Source of the DNA: Tsuneonella suprasediminis
GTDB taxonomy: Bacteria > Pseudomonadota > Alphaproteobacteria > Sphingomonadales > Sphingomonadaceae
NCBI RefSeq assembly: GCF_003605755.1
Contig: NZ_RAHJ01000014.1
Location: 310,001-374,000, forward strand
DNA: 64,000 nt
Direction: 5' to 3'
Shown here: positions 17,479 to 26,554 of the stretch, one piece after another
Layout: the number at the start of each line of letters is the position of its first letter
Numbering within the stretch: the first letter of the stretch is position 1
Translations under genes and position numbers: made by a program
Notes under the pieces: model-generated
Databases searched by the model: none
What the model saw: the letters and a program-made list of their open reading frames with translations, nothing else
Told to the model about the DNA's origin: nothing

Positions 17479-19053
17479 ATGACACTCACCGGAAAACTCT
17501 TCATCGCCGGGGAACGGCGCGATTCCGAAAACCGGTTCCATGCCTTCGATCCTTCGACAGACGAGGCCATCCCCGAACCCGCCTTTGCCATCGCTGGGCC
17601 GCGCGATATCGATGACGCATGCGCGGCAGCCGAAGCTGCATTCGCTGTCTATTCCAGCCTCCCTCTCGAAACACGAGCGCAGTTTCTGGAAGCGGCCGCC
17701 GATGAAATCGACGCGCTGGGCGAAGCGCTAACGAAGCGGGCCCATTGCGAAACCGGCTTGCCGGAAGCACGCCTCAACGGAGAGCGCGGCCGAACCGTGG
17801 GGCAGCTGCGCCTGTTCGCACAGATAGTGCGCGATGGCGCATGGCAGGGTATCCGCATCGATAGCGCCGATCCTGTGCGCACACCGCCAAAGCCCGATCT
17901 TCGCCTGCACAAAATACCGTTGGGACCGGTCGCGGTGTTTGGCGCTTCCAACTTTCCGCTCGCTTTCTCGATTGCAGGTGGCGACACCGCTTCGGCATTG
18001 GCCGCAGGATGCCCCGTTGTGGCGAAGGGGCACCCTGCCCACCCCGGCACATCCGAACTCGTCGCCAGCGCGATCATGCGCGCGGTGGAACAGACTGGCT
18101 TGCCGCAAGGTGTGTTCAGCCTTCTGAACGGAACCTCCCACGAACTGGGAACGGCGCTGGTCAGCGATCATCGAATTCAAGCAGTCGGTTTTACGGGATC
18201 GCGCATGGGTGGCGAGGCGTTGATGAAAGTGGCCGCTTCCCGCAAACAGCCGATCCCGGTTTATGCCGAGATGTCAGCGATCAATCCCGTGATCCTGCTG
18301 CCCGCCGCCCTCGCATCGCGTGGTGAAAAGCTGGCACAAGATTATGTCGGAAGCGTCACGATGGGCGCGGGGCAATTCTGCACCAATCCCGGTCTGATCC
18401 TCGCAATACGCGGTGAAGCGCTCGACAATTTTGTCGCCGGGGTCGCCGCAGCGATTGGACAGGCCTCACCGCAAGTCATGCTTACGCAAGGCATTCGCGA
18501 ACAATTCGACAGGGGCAAGGCCAACCTGATCGGCAGCGACAGCGTTGCGTTGATCGGGGAAGGTGCGCCCGCCACCAATGGCTGTCTGGCCAGCGCTGCC
18601 ATATACCGCACCAGCGCCGCCGAATTTGTCCAGAATCCCCTGCTGGGAGAGGAAAACTTCGGTGCCTCTTCCGTGATCGTCGAGTGCGACGATATCGATC
18701 AGTTGCATGGCCTGCTTGCAGAAATCGAAGGCCAGCTGACCGCGACACTGCATATGACGGAAGATGACTTTGTCCTGGCGGGCAAGATTTTGCCCGTGCT
18801 CGAACGCAAGGCGGGTCGCATCATCGCCAACGGGTGGCCGACCGGGGTCGAAGTGTCACACGCGATGGTCCATGGCGGGCCGTATCCGGCAACGTCGGAT
18901 CCGAAATCGACTTCGGTCGGTACGCTTGCCATCGAACGCTTCCTGCGGCCAGTGTGCTATCAGGATTTCCCCGCCGAACTGCTGCCCGAACACTTGATCG
19001 GAGAAGGGCCGAATAACACGATCAGGATGATCGATGGCAAATGGACAATGTGA
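17479..19053 (+). CDS. 2-oxoglutarate semialdehyde (2,5-dioxovalerate) dehydrogenase
   Basis: This 524-residue aldehyde dehydrogenase oxidises 2,5-dioxopentanoate to 2-oxoglutarate, the last step of the Weimberg-type route. It carries GPVAVFGASNFPLAFSIAGG for NAD(P) binding, EMSAINPVILLP with the catalytic glutamate, and GAGQFCTNPG with the nucleophilic cysteine. The segment EVSHAMVHGGPYPATSDP is characteristic of the KGSADH subgroup. I start at the ATG at 17479; an upstream extension would overlap the dehydratase. It is the last gene of the plus-strand operon, and its product enters the TCA cycle. Confidence 0.88.
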   Translation: MTLTGKLFIAGERRDSENRFHAFDPSTDEAIPEPAFAIAGPRDIDDACAAAEAAFAVYSSLPLETRAQFLEAAADEIDALGEALTKRAHCETGLPEARLNGERGRTVGQLRLFAQIVRDGAWQGIRIDSADPVRTPPKPDLRLHKIPLGPVAVFGASNFPLAFSIAGGDTASALAAGCPVVAKGHPAHPGTSELVASAIMRAVEQTGLPQGVFSLLNGTSHELGTALVSDHRIQAVGFTGSRMGGEALMKVAASRKQPIPVYAEMSAINPVILLPAALASRGEKLAQDYVGSVTMGAGQFCTNPGLILAIRGEALDNFVAGVAAAIGQASPQVMLTQGIREQFDRGKANLIGSDSVALIGEGAPATNGCLASAAIYRTSAAEFVQNPLLGEENFGASSVIVECDDIDQLHGLLAEIEGQLTATLHMTEDDFVLAGKILPVLERKAGRIIANGWPTGVEVSHAMVHGGPYPATSDPKSTSVGTLAIERFLRPVCYQDFPAELLPEHLIGEGPNNTIRMIDGKWTM

Positions 19054-19096
19054 CTTATGAGAGAGAGGAGAACGGGGTGGTGGCATCAAAGGCTCG

Positions 19097-19321
19097 CTAA
19101 GGACCGCTCCGGCACCACCGGTTGAAGCGTTGGTAAACGGTGTGCCAGCGCCCGAACTCCTTGGGCAGGACACGCCAGTGTGCCCCTGAACGCGCCAGCC
19201 ACAAGACCGCCTCGACAAACAAGCGATTATCTCGCCCTGTCCGCCCAGGATCGCTCGCCTTGCCCAGAAGATGCGGCTCAATCCGCTCCCAACCCGCGTC
19301 ACTCAGTTCCTGTCGATCCAT
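19097..19321 (-). mobile_element. Truncated IS5-family transposase (OrfA-type N-terminal fragment)
   Basis: From ATG 19321 the frame reads MDRQELSDAGWERIEPHLLG, then NRLFVEAVLWLARSGAHWR and FGRWHTVYQRFNRWCRSG, after which it leaves homology and stops at 19097. This is the N-terminal DUF4096 domain of IS5/IS427-group transposases. The catalytic DDE half is missing and no downstream OrfB is present, so it is a remnant. It sits just after the catabolic operon, at its boundary with housekeeping genes. The rest of the 19054-19397 gap shows only a short TCCCA..TGGGA repeat near 19347-19362. Confidence 0.82.
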
Positions 19322-19397
19322 CCAGCCAGCAGCTTGAATCAGACTCCCACAAAAATGGGAATCCTGAATGTAAACGCAGCCTAAGAGCCGTACACTG

Positions 19398-21227
19398 TTA
19401 AGTGCGATATAACGCGGCGAGTCGATCTCCATAGCGTTCGCGGATTTTGTGCCGCCGTATCTTCATGCTCGGCGTCATCTCTTCGTTTTCGATCGTGAAT
19501 GGTTCGTCTGCGAACGTAAAGCCGCGCACCTTCTCGACTACTGAAAGTTCCTGATTGGTGCGGTCGATTGCGTCGCGCACGGCGCTGCGGAATGGTGGTA
19601 GTTCCATCAGCGCGGTCAGATCGTATTTCTCACCATGCGCCTTGGCCCATTCAGCGGCCCATTCCGCATCAGGCACGATCAGGCCGACGAGATACGGGCG
19701 TTTGTCACCGCTCACCATTGCTTGCCCGATTTCGGGCTGCAATGTCAGCATTCCTTCGACCTTCTGCGGGGCCACATTGTCGCCCTTGTCATTGACGATC
19801 ATGTCTTTCTTGCGATCGGTTATGACGATGCGTCCGCGCTCGTCGATGTGGCCGATATCGCCTGTGTGCAACCAGCCATCCTGCAGAGCGCGTGCCGTCT
19901 CGGCCGGGTTATGCCAGTAACCGTGCATCACCAGTTCGCCGCGACACAGAATCTCGCCGTCCTCTGCAATCTGAATTTCGACGCCTCTCATCGGCGGCCC
20001 GACGGTATGCATCGCGATGCCTGCGCGGGGCCGGTTGCAGCTGATGACTGGGCCGGCTTCGGTCTGTCCGTAACCCTGCAGCATAGTCAGGCCCATCGCC
20101 TGAAAGAATATACCGACTTCCGGATTCAGCGGTGCACCGCCTGAAACCATTGCCTTTATTCGGCCGCCGAATTTAGCTCGGATCTTCGGGCGCAACAGCC
20201 GTTCGAGCATGAAGTCGAGCGTCTTGTCGCCAATGCGATAACGCCCTTCAGCCTTCCGGGCGCCCAGCGCGAGTGCGCGGTCCATCAGTTTCTGAGCCAA
20301 ACCACCCTGCTTGGCCACCTGCTTCATGATTCGTGCGCGAAGTACTTCGAACAGCCGGGGAACCACGACCATGATCGTGGGGCGCACCTCTTCGATATTG
20401 CTGGCGAGTTTTTCGAGCCCTTCGGAATAGAATATCTGCGCGCCGACGCTGATCGGCAGAAATTGTCCGCCGGTATGCTCGTAAGCGTGGGACAGAGGCA
20501 GGAATGACAGGAAGCGTTCGTCTTCATCCACCCCTAAATCGTTGCTGAGGATTTCCGCTGCACCGGCCGAGTTGCACAGGATTGCGCCGTGATGTTGCAA
20601 CACTCCGCGCGGGGCACCGCCGGTGCCGCTGGTGTAGATGATGCAGGCGGTATCGCCCCGTCCGATCTCTGCAATACGACGTTCGACAGCTTTGCGCGCT
20701 TCGGCTGCATCGCCTTCCAGCATCGATGCCCAGTTATGGATCGTGTGGTTACCGCTTTGATGCGGGCGCACGCTATCGATTGCGATCAGGTGTTCCGCCA
20801 GCCCTGTATGAAGGATGGCCGGGATTAGCGGGATAGACAGTTTATCGTTCGAAACGATAACGGCCCGAGCCCCCGAATTGTCGAGGATATGGACATGATC
20901 GCGCTCGGTATTCGTGGTGTAAGCCGGGACTGTGATGCATCCTGCGGCCATGATCGCCAGATCGGCAATACACCATTCGGGGCGGTTTTCCGATACCAGC
21001 GTGACCCGGTCGCCGGGCTCCAGCCCCAGCTTGCGAAGGTTTTCTGCCAGCAGGCAAACCTGATCGGCCACTTCGCGCCAGCTTTGCGTTATCCATTGCC
21101 CGTCGCGTTTGGCGCCGAGGAACGGTGCATCGCCCCGCTCATCCGCACGCCGGAGAAACAATGCGACGAGGTTATCGACCGTATCAATGTCGCTTAGCTG
21201 CAAGGCTGCACCTGTTCCTGATCCCAA
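19398..21227 (-). CDS. Long-chain fatty-acid--CoA ligase (AMP-binding)
   Basis: This 609-residue ANL-superfamily enzyme activates fatty acids to acyl-CoA with ATP. It contains the AMP-binding P-loop IYTSGTGGAPRGV, GYGQTEAGPV, WLHTGDIGHIDERGRIVITD and the C-terminal KKDMIVNDKGDNVAP hinge. The length fits the FadD15-like long-chain ligases. Its first in-frame start is a TTG at 21227; no in-frame ATG lies near, so the start is somewhat uncertain. It stands alone on the minus strand between the IS remnant and ggt. Confidence 0.9.
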   Translation of the reverse strand: MGSGTGAALQLSDIDTVDNLVALFLRRADERGDAPFLGAKRDGQWITQSWREVADQVCLLAENLRKLGLEPGDRVTLVSENRPEWCIADLAIMAAGCITVPAYTTNTERDHVHILDNSGARAVIVSNDKLSIPLIPAILHTGLAEHLIAIDSVRPHQSGNHTIHNWASMLEGDAAEARKAVERRIAEIGRGDTACIIYTSGTGGAPRGVLQHHGAILCNSAGAAEILSNDLGVDEDERFLSFLPLSHAYEHTGGQFLPISVGAQIFYSEGLEKLASNIEEVRPTIMVVVPRLFEVLRARIMKQVAKQGGLAQKLMDRALALGARKAEGRYRIGDKTLDFMLERLLRPKIRAKFGGRIKAMVSGGAPLNPEVGIFFQAMGLTMLQGYGQTEAGPVISCNRPRAGIAMHTVGPPMRGVEIQIAEDGEILCRGELVMHGYWHNPAETARALQDGWLHTGDIGHIDERGRIVITDRKKDMIVNDKGDNVAPQKVEGMLTLQPEIGQAMVSGDKRPYLVGLIVPDAEWAAEWAKAHGEKYDLTALMELPPFRSAVRDAIDRTNQELSVVEKVRGFTFADEPFTIENEEMTPSMKIRRHKIRERYGDRLAALYRT

Positions 21228-21291
21228 GACTTCTCATAACTTTTATGGTTATCTATAGTTTAGGGCGGGCCTGCCGTAGCGGCAAGCGGTC

Positions 21292-23106
21292 TTATTCGAC
21301 GATGGCCACCCCTTCGCTGCGCGGATCACCCGCACCGGTCCAGCCACTGGCAGTGAGCAGCGCTGCATTGGCTTTCAAAGGAAGGGCACGCACGGTAACC
21401 TGCTTGTGCCCGAGCCGTTGCAATTCCGGGATCATGGCAACCAACGAGGTATCGGGTTCGATCGCGACAATATCGCCGGGCGAAAACAGAACCGGCAATG
21501 CCAGAGCCTTGTCGACCGGCAGATGGAAATCGATAACTCCGATAATCGCGCGCGTCGTTTGCACTGGGATCGTTGCTCCGCCGGCGGCACCGACCGCCAT
21601 CAGCAATTTGCCGTCGGGCGAAAATACCAGTGTCGGTGCCATCGAACTGCGCGGTCGCTTGCCGCCCTGCACGCGATTGGCGACCGGATGACAATCCGTG
21701 CCAACTGCCATTTCCAGCTTTCCATCCGCGATGTCGTCCATCCGCGCTTTGGAGGAGCCGGTCGCGCGATCATCGCAGTTTTCCTGCGGAGTCATGCTGA
21801 AATCGGTCAGTTCGTTATTGAGATAGAACCCGCCGAACATGCTGCCCGAACCGAACACACTTTCGATTGTCGATGTGTAGGATACGGCATTGCCCCATTT
21901 GTCGACGGCAACGAAATGGGAGGTGCCATGTTCTTCCGGCTCCTGCCCGTCGGGCGGGGGAAGCGGCAGACCCGGCTCGACCTTGGCCATCGTCGATGTC
22001 GGGCTGATCAGCGTACCGCGCTTCGCCAGATATGCGGGATCGGTCAGCGCTTTGACCGGGACTGAAAAGAAATCAGGGTCGGCAAGGAACCGTTCGCGGT
22101 CAGCATATGCGAGGCGCTGCGATTCGGCGAACAGATGCCAGAAAGTGGGCGAATTGGGGCCGAGTGCCGACAGATCGAACCGTTCGAGCTGATTGAGCAT
22201 CGCAATAACGGTTGTCGCGCCCGATGATGGCGGGCCCATCCCGCAAATCTTGTAGGTGCGATATGCACCGCAGACCGGCGCGCGATCAGTTGCGCGATAG
22301 CTTTCGATATCGGCAACTGTCATTTTGCCATCGCTAGGCGTGTCATCAGCGATGGTTTTGGCCAGCGTTGCAGCGGTTTGCCCGGTGTAGAGCCAGTTTG
22401 CCCCATGCGCGGCGATTTGTTCCAGAGTGTGCGCCAGTTCCGGGTTTTTAACCACTGTGCCGAGGGGCTTGGGATTGCCTGCCGCATCGTAAAACAATGC
22501 CAACCCTGTTTTACTGCGCGCCCCAGTGCTCTTGGCGTTTTTCAACGCGTTATACAGGCGGGGCGTAATCTCGAACCCATCGCGGGCAAGGCGGATCGCA
22601 GGCTGGAAAACATCGGCCCAGGCCAGCTTCCCGTCGCGCTTCATCGCGTCTTCGGCCAGGCGCAGGCTGCCCGGTACACCGATGCTCAATCCGCTTTCGA
22701 CAGCGGTGCGGAAATCCATCGGCTTGCCGGCCGGCCCGATGAAACGGGTTGGGGTGGCGGCCATCGGCGCCTTTTCCCGACCGTCGACTGTGTCGATAGT
22801 CCCATTGGGGTCGGTATGGAGATAGAAACCGCCGCCGCCGATACCCGAACTTTGCGGCTCGACAACGGTAAGGGCCAGCATCACTGCGATGGCAGCATCG
22901 GTCGCGCTGCCACCCTTGCGCAGCATTTCGATGCCCGCTTGCGCGGCGCGTGGATCGGCAGCGCTGACAATTCCGTGTTCGTAGCGGGTTTGCGCCACCG
23001 GTGGCGATGCGGTGGCGACCGTTTCGGTTGGGATTGTGGAGCAGGCTCCCAGTAGGAGGGGGAGAGCCAGTGGAAGGGCGAGCGATACGGAAAAGCGCTT
23101 AAGCAT
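21292..23106 (-). CDS. ggt: Gamma-glutamyltransferase (lipoprotein-type signal)
   Basis: The 604-residue precursor is a gamma-glutamyl transpeptidase/hydrolase that breaks down glutathione and gamma-glutamyl compounds in the periplasm. The N-terminus ends in a lipobox (LPLLLGACS), so the protein may be membrane-anchored. ATDAAIAVMLALTVVEPQSSG and GIGGGGFYLH are typical of the large subunit. GTSHFVAVDKWGNAVSYTST holds the threonine that is both the autocleavage site and the nucleophile of the small subunit. MFGGFYLNNELTDFS follows. It lies 11 bases after pyrD on the same strand. Confidence 0.92.
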   Translation of the reverse strand: MLKRFSVSLALPLALPLLLGACSTIPTETVATASPPVAQTRYEHGIVSAADPRAAQAGIEMLRKGGSATDAAIAVMLALTVVEPQSSGIGGGGFYLHTDPNGTIDTVDGREKAPMAATPTRFIGPAGKPMDFRTAVESGLSIGVPGSLRLAEDAMKRDGKLAWADVFQPAIRLARDGFEITPRLYNALKNAKSTGARSKTGLALFYDAAGNPKPLGTVVKNPELAHTLEQIAAHGANWLYTGQTAATLAKTIADDTPSDGKMTVADIESYRATDRAPVCGAYRTYKICGMGPPSSGATTVIAMLNQLERFDLSALGPNSPTFWHLFAESQRLAYADRERFLADPDFFSVPVKALTDPAYLAKRGTLISPTSTMAKVEPGLPLPPPDGQEPEEHGTSHFVAVDKWGNAVSYTSTIESVFGSGSMFGGFYLNNELTDFSMTPQENCDDRATGSSKARMDDIADGKLEMAVGTDCHPVANRVQGGKRPRSSMAPTLVFSPDGKLLMAVGAAGGATIPVQTTRAIIGVIDFHLPVDKALALPVLFSPGDIVAIEPDTSLVAMIPELQRLGHKQVTVRALPLKANAALLTASGWTGAGDPRSEGVAIVE

Positions 23107-23117
23107 GGTGCTATCAG

Positions 23118-24158
23118 CTAACCGCTCCCGACCGCCTCGGCAATCGTTGAAAACCCTTCGGCGCGCATTCGTTGCTCCAGTCCGCGGACAATGCGCCGGG
23201 CAACACCCGGTCCTTCATATACCATCGCACTGTAAAGCTGGACTAAACTTGCCCCGGCTTTGATTCGCTCCCACGCGTCGTCCGCGTTGGCAATTCCGCC
23301 GACACCGACGAGAGGCAATGTGCCGCCAGTGGCGGAGCGGAAGTCTTTGAGACGCTGAAGCGCGAGATTTTTGAGCGGCCGTCCGGATAACCCACCGCTC
23401 TCCCCGGCATCCCATGCGACAAGGGGCGGGCGTAAAATCGTTGTGTTCGACACGATTAGTGCGCCGAGCTTCTTGTCGATAGCGATACGGGAAATCGCAT
23501 CGATATCCGTGGGTTCGAGATCGGGTGCGACTTTTAGGAAAATCGGCGGCTGAGTGATGGCTTCGCTTTCGTCGCGCGCGGCAATCACCGCGTCGAGCAG
23601 CGCAACCAAAGCGCCTTCGTCCTGCAAGGCGCGCAGGCCCGGGGTGTTCGGGCTGGAGATATTCACTGCGAGATAGCTGGCTAGCGGGGCCATCGCGCGG
23701 GCCATCGTTGCATAATCTGCGATGCGATCAGCGGAATCCTTGTTTGCGCCGATATTTATGCCAACTACGCCGGGCCTGCTCGTACGCTGGGATAACCGGC
23801 GATGCGCGGCTTCCAGTCCGGCATTGTTGAAGCCCATGCGATTGATAACCGCGCGATCTTCTTTCAATCGGAAAAGCCGGGGCTTGGGATTGCCCGCTTG
23901 TGGCAAGGGTGTGATCGATCCCACTTCGGCAAAACCGAAGCCAAGGCGCAGTAAAGCATCGGGAACTTCCCCATCTTTATCGAACCCTGCCGCCATTCCG
24001 AGTGGGTTGGGGAACGAAATGCCCGCAACGGTCGATGTCAGCGGCCCGACATTTGCAGGCCTGCCGACAAGACGCACTTTCAGGGCCTTGAGTGCAAGCC
24101 CGTGTGCGATTTCCGGATCGATGGCGAACAGAGCGGGGGAGAGCAGGCGGTAAAGCAT
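23118..24158 (-). CDS. pyrD: Dihydroorotate dehydrogenase (quinone), class 2
   Basis: This 346-residue flavoprotein oxidises dihydroorotate to orotate in pyrimidine synthesis, with quinone as acceptor at the inner membrane. It has PLGMAAGFDKDGEVPDALLRLG, the class-2 N-terminal helical extension (MLYRLLSPALFAIDPEIAHG), FKVAPDLEP-like LKVAPDLEPTD and LVGVGGIANADDAWERIKAG. I use the ATG at 24158, which matches the usual N-terminus; the frame stays open to 24224. The gene is co-directional with ggt. Confidence 0.94.
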   Translation of the reverse strand: MLYRLLSPALFAIDPEIAHGLALKALKVRLVGRPANVGPLTSTVAGISFPNPLGMAAGFDKDGEVPDALLRLGFGFAEVGSITPLPQAGNPKPRLFRLKEDRAVINRMGFNNAGLEAAHRRLSQRTSRPGVVGINIGANKDSADRIADYATMARAMAPLASYLAVNISSPNTPGLRALQDEGALVALLDAVIAARDESEAITQPPIFLKVAPDLEPTDIDAISRIAIDKKLGALIVSNTTILRPPLVAWDAGESGGLSGRPLKNLALQRLKDFRSATGGTLPLVGVGGIANADDAWERIKAGASLVQLYSAMVYEGPGVARRIVRGLEQRMRAEGFSTIAEAVGSG

Positions 24159-24398
24159 CGTGGGTGCCCTATGGCGCGGTAAAGGATTGCTGTCGAGACT
24201 GTCCCACCTTGGCAAGCAAGGCATGAAAGGCGCTCAAAAAGCACGAAAAATTGCCTGAAGCTGCGTCAGACTACCGCAAATCCGACTGAACTGTCGCGGT
24301 GCGTCGATTTCCTACAATTGGCGAATCGATTCATCGTGTATGAAGCACGGGCGACCCGAAGGGCTCGAAGCTTTTTGCAACGAGTACCTCTACTTAAC

Positions 24399-24434
24399 AG
24401 GCGGTCTCGGATGATCCGGGGCCGCCTATTTTTT
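24399..24434 (+). terminator. Strong Rho-independent terminator without an upstream gene
   Basis: AGGCGG pairs with CCGCCT around an inner CGGAT/ATCCG stem, followed by TATTTTTT. It reads in the plus direction, yet the nearest upstream gene (pyrD) is on the minus strand, so it probably ends an unannotated small transcript. Confidence 0.55.
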
Positions 24435-24568
24435 ACCGCCATCCGGCCTTCGCGTATTTTCACCTTGTAACTGCCGCGATTTGCCAGATGGGCACCTTGA
24501 TCAGCCTCACAGACCGGGTTTGGCCGCTCAGCGTGCTTGAAAAGATCGCAAACCCCTCCTAGGTGCAA

Positions 24569-24591
24569 TTCGGAATGAATCGGTCCGAATA
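24569..24591. promoter_or_regulatory. Inverted repeat ATTCGGA-N9-TCCGAAT, candidate Rrf2 operator
   Basis: The perfect 7-base arms with a 9-base spacer end three bases before the ATG of the Rrf2 regulator. The repeat occupies the place where a ribosome site would lie, and no clear Shine-Dalgarno sequence is present, so the gene may be leaderless or repressed by occlusion. Autoregulation by the Fe-S sensor is the natural reading. Confidence 0.45.
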
Positions 24592-24594
24592 AAA

Positions 24595-25005
24595 ATGCGT
24601 CTGTCCAATCTTGCTGATTATGCCGTGGTCGCGATGACCGCTGCCGCGCGTCGTTGCGGTGGCGGGCGTGTGTCTGCCGGGGAGCTGGCGGCGGAAACCG
24701 GACTGCCCGCGCCGACAGTCGCGAAACTGGTCAGCAAGCTGACGGCCGCGGGCCTATTGCGTTCGATGCGAGGGGCGCACGGCGGGTTGCAACTGGCGCG
24801 GCCGGCCGCAGCAATCACGATTGCCGATATTGTAGAGGCAGTGGAAGGTCCGATTGCACTGACTGCCTGCGTCGAAGGCGATAGCTGTGCGCTGGATCAC
24901 GATTGCACCGTTCGCGCGCACTGGCCCGTGGTCAACGAAGCGGTGCGAGGGGCATTGGCGGGGATCACTTTGACGCAGTTAGTATCGACACGAGAAATAG
25001 CATGA
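24595..25005 (+). CDS. Rrf2/IscR-like iron-sulfur transcriptional regulator
   Basis: This 136-residue Rrf2 protein begins [14 protein letters not shown], with a winged helix ([20 protein letters not shown]) and the [11 protein letters not shown] wing. Cysteines 92, 98 and 104 (C-x5-C-x5-C) match the [2Fe-2S] ligands of IscR in both spacing and position, so it likely senses Fe-S supply. It heads the SUF operon, and its stop overlaps the sufB start as ATGA. By family role it would repress the operon when holo and release or activate it when clusters are short. Confidence 0.9.
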   Translation: MRLSNLADYAVVAMTAAARRCGGGRVSAGELAAETGLPAPTVAKLVSKLTAAGLLRSMRGAHGGLQLARPAAAITIADIVEAVEGPIALTACVEGDSCALDHDCTVRAHWPVVNEAVRGALAGITLTQLVSTREIA

Positions 25006-26483
25006 CCGAAGACATACAAGTGACCGATCGCGCTGCCCGCGATGCCGCTGCGAAAGCGGCAGAGTACGAATTCGGCTGGTCGAGCGAGATCGACACCGAA
25101 TTTGCGCCCAAGGGATTGAACGAAGACACCGTTCGCTTCATTTCCGCCAAGAAGGGCGAGCCGGAATGGATGCTCGAATGGCGGCTCAAGGCATTCCGGT
25201 TGTGGCAAACGATGGAAGAGCCCGATTGGGCCAAGCTCGGCTATCCGCCGATCGATTATCAGGACGCTTATTACTACGCCGCGCCGAAGAAGAAGGCGGA
25301 GCTGGAATCGCTCGACGAACTCGATCCCGATATCAAGGCGACCTACGATAAGCTGGGCATTCCATTGGCGGAGCAGGAAGTGCTTGCCGGGGTGAAGGGC
25401 GCACGCAAGGTCGCTGTGGATGCTGTGTTCGACAGCGTTTCGGTGGCGACCACTTTCCGCAAGGAACTGGAGAGCGCGGGCGTCATCTTCCGCTCGATCA
25501 GCGAGGCGATCCGCGAATATCCCGACCTGGTGAAAAAGTGGCTCGGCAAAGTCGTGCCGCAACACGATAACTACTTCGCCACTTTGAATTGTGCGGTCTT
25601 TTCCGACGGAACATTCGTGTACATCCCCGAAGGGGTGCGCTGCCCGATGGAACTGAGCACGTATTTCCGTATCAACGCGGAAAATACCGGGCAGTTCGAA
25701 CGCACGCTGATCGTGGCGGAAAAGGGTAGCTATGTCAGCTATCTGGAAGGCTGCACCGCGCCGATGCGCGATGAAAACCAGCTTCACGCGGCCGTCGTCG
25801 AACTGGTCGCGCTGGAAGATGCCGAGATCAAATATTCCACCGTGCAGAACTGGTATCCCGGTGACGCCGACGGCAAAGGCGGGATCTACAATTTCGTGAC
25901 CAAGCGGGCGCTGTGTCAGGGCGCGCGCAGCAAAGTGAGCTGGACCCAGGTCGAAACCGGCAGCGCGGTGACGTGGAAATACCCCTCTTGCGTGCTCAAC
26001 GGTGAAAACTCAGTTGGTGAGTTCTACTCGGTAGCGGTCACAAATAACCACCAGCAGGCCGACACGGGAACTAAAATGGTTCATAACGGCAAGGGCAGCC
26101 GCAGCACGATCATTTCCAAGGGGATCAGCGCGGGCAAGTCCAACAACACCTATCGCGGACTAGTGCGCGTGGCGACCAATGCCGACGGGGTTCGCAATTT
26201 CACGCAATGCGACAGCCTGTTGCTGGGCGACACCTGCGGCGCGCACACTGTTCCGTATATCGAAGTGAAAAACCCCTCGGCCCAGATCGAGCACGAGGCG
26301 ACAACCAGCAAGATCAGCGACGATCAGCTGTTCTACGCCATGCAGCGCGGGCTGGGTGCGGAGGAGGCGGTGGCACTGATCGTCAACGGCTTTGCCAAGG
26401 AAGTGCTCAAAGAACTGCCGATGGAATTCGCGGTAGAGGCGCAGAAACTACTGGCAATCTCGCTCGAAGGAAGCGTCGGATGA
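25002..26483 (+). CDS. sufB: Fe-S cluster assembly protein SufB
   Basis: The 493-residue SufB is the scaffold of the SufBCD complex that builds Fe-S clusters in the cytoplasm. It shows [17 protein letters not shown] at the N-terminus, [41 protein letters not shown] and the beta-helix core ending in [18 protein letters not shown] place the start at ATG 25002, which overlaps the regulator stop; a longer frame from 24903 is not credible. A 21-codon frame overlapping its stop (26480-26545) is probably not a gene. Confidence 0.95.
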   Translation: MTEDIQVTDRAARDAAAKAAEYEFGWSSEIDTEFAPKGLNEDTVRFISAKKGEPEWMLEWRLKAFRLWQTMEEPDWAKLGYPPIDYQDAYYYAAPKKKAELESLDELDPDIKATYDKLGIPLAEQEVLAGVKGARKVAVDAVFDSVSVATTFRKELESAGVIFRSISEAIREYPDLVKKWLGKVVPQHDNYFATLNCAVFSDGTFVYIPEGVRCPMELSTYFRINAENTGQFERTLIVAEKGSYVSYLEGCTAPMRDENQLHAAVVELVALEDAEIKYSTVQNWYPGDADGKGGIYNFVTKRALCQGARSKVSWTQVETGSAVTWKYPSCVLNGENSVGEFYSVAVTNNHQQADTGTKMVHNGKGSRSTIISKGISAGKSNNTYRGLVRVATNADGVRNFTQCDSLLLGDTCGAHTVPYIEVKNPSAQIEHEATTSKISDDQLFYAMQRGLGAEEAVALIVNGFAKEVLKELPMEFAVEAQKLLAISLEGSVG

Positions 26484-26554
26484 CGATCCAATCCCCCTTT
26501 CATCTTGCCCATAATGCCCCTGGCGGCTTCGTGGCCCTCGTGTGAACCAATCTT

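Larger units (their letters stand above)
24159..24594. other. Gap between pyrD and the SUF operon
   Basis: This 436-base gap has no convincing protein gene; a 100-codon minus-strand frame at 24266-24568 lacks recognisable features. It does contain an orphan plus-strand terminator and, at its right end, a palindrome before the Rrf2 gene. A TTGGCG..TATGAA pair near 24315-24345 could be a weak promoter for a small RNA of about 90 bases ending at the terminator. Confidence 0.4.

Noticed and set aside
24266-24568. 100-codon minus-strand frame in the pyrD-SUF gap
   Set aside because: It has no recognisable features, overlaps the terminator structure and lacks a ribosome site.
26480-26545. 21-codon frame overlapping the sufB stop
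   Set aside because: It is too short to support, although its ATGA overlap and position are suggestive of a coupled peptide.
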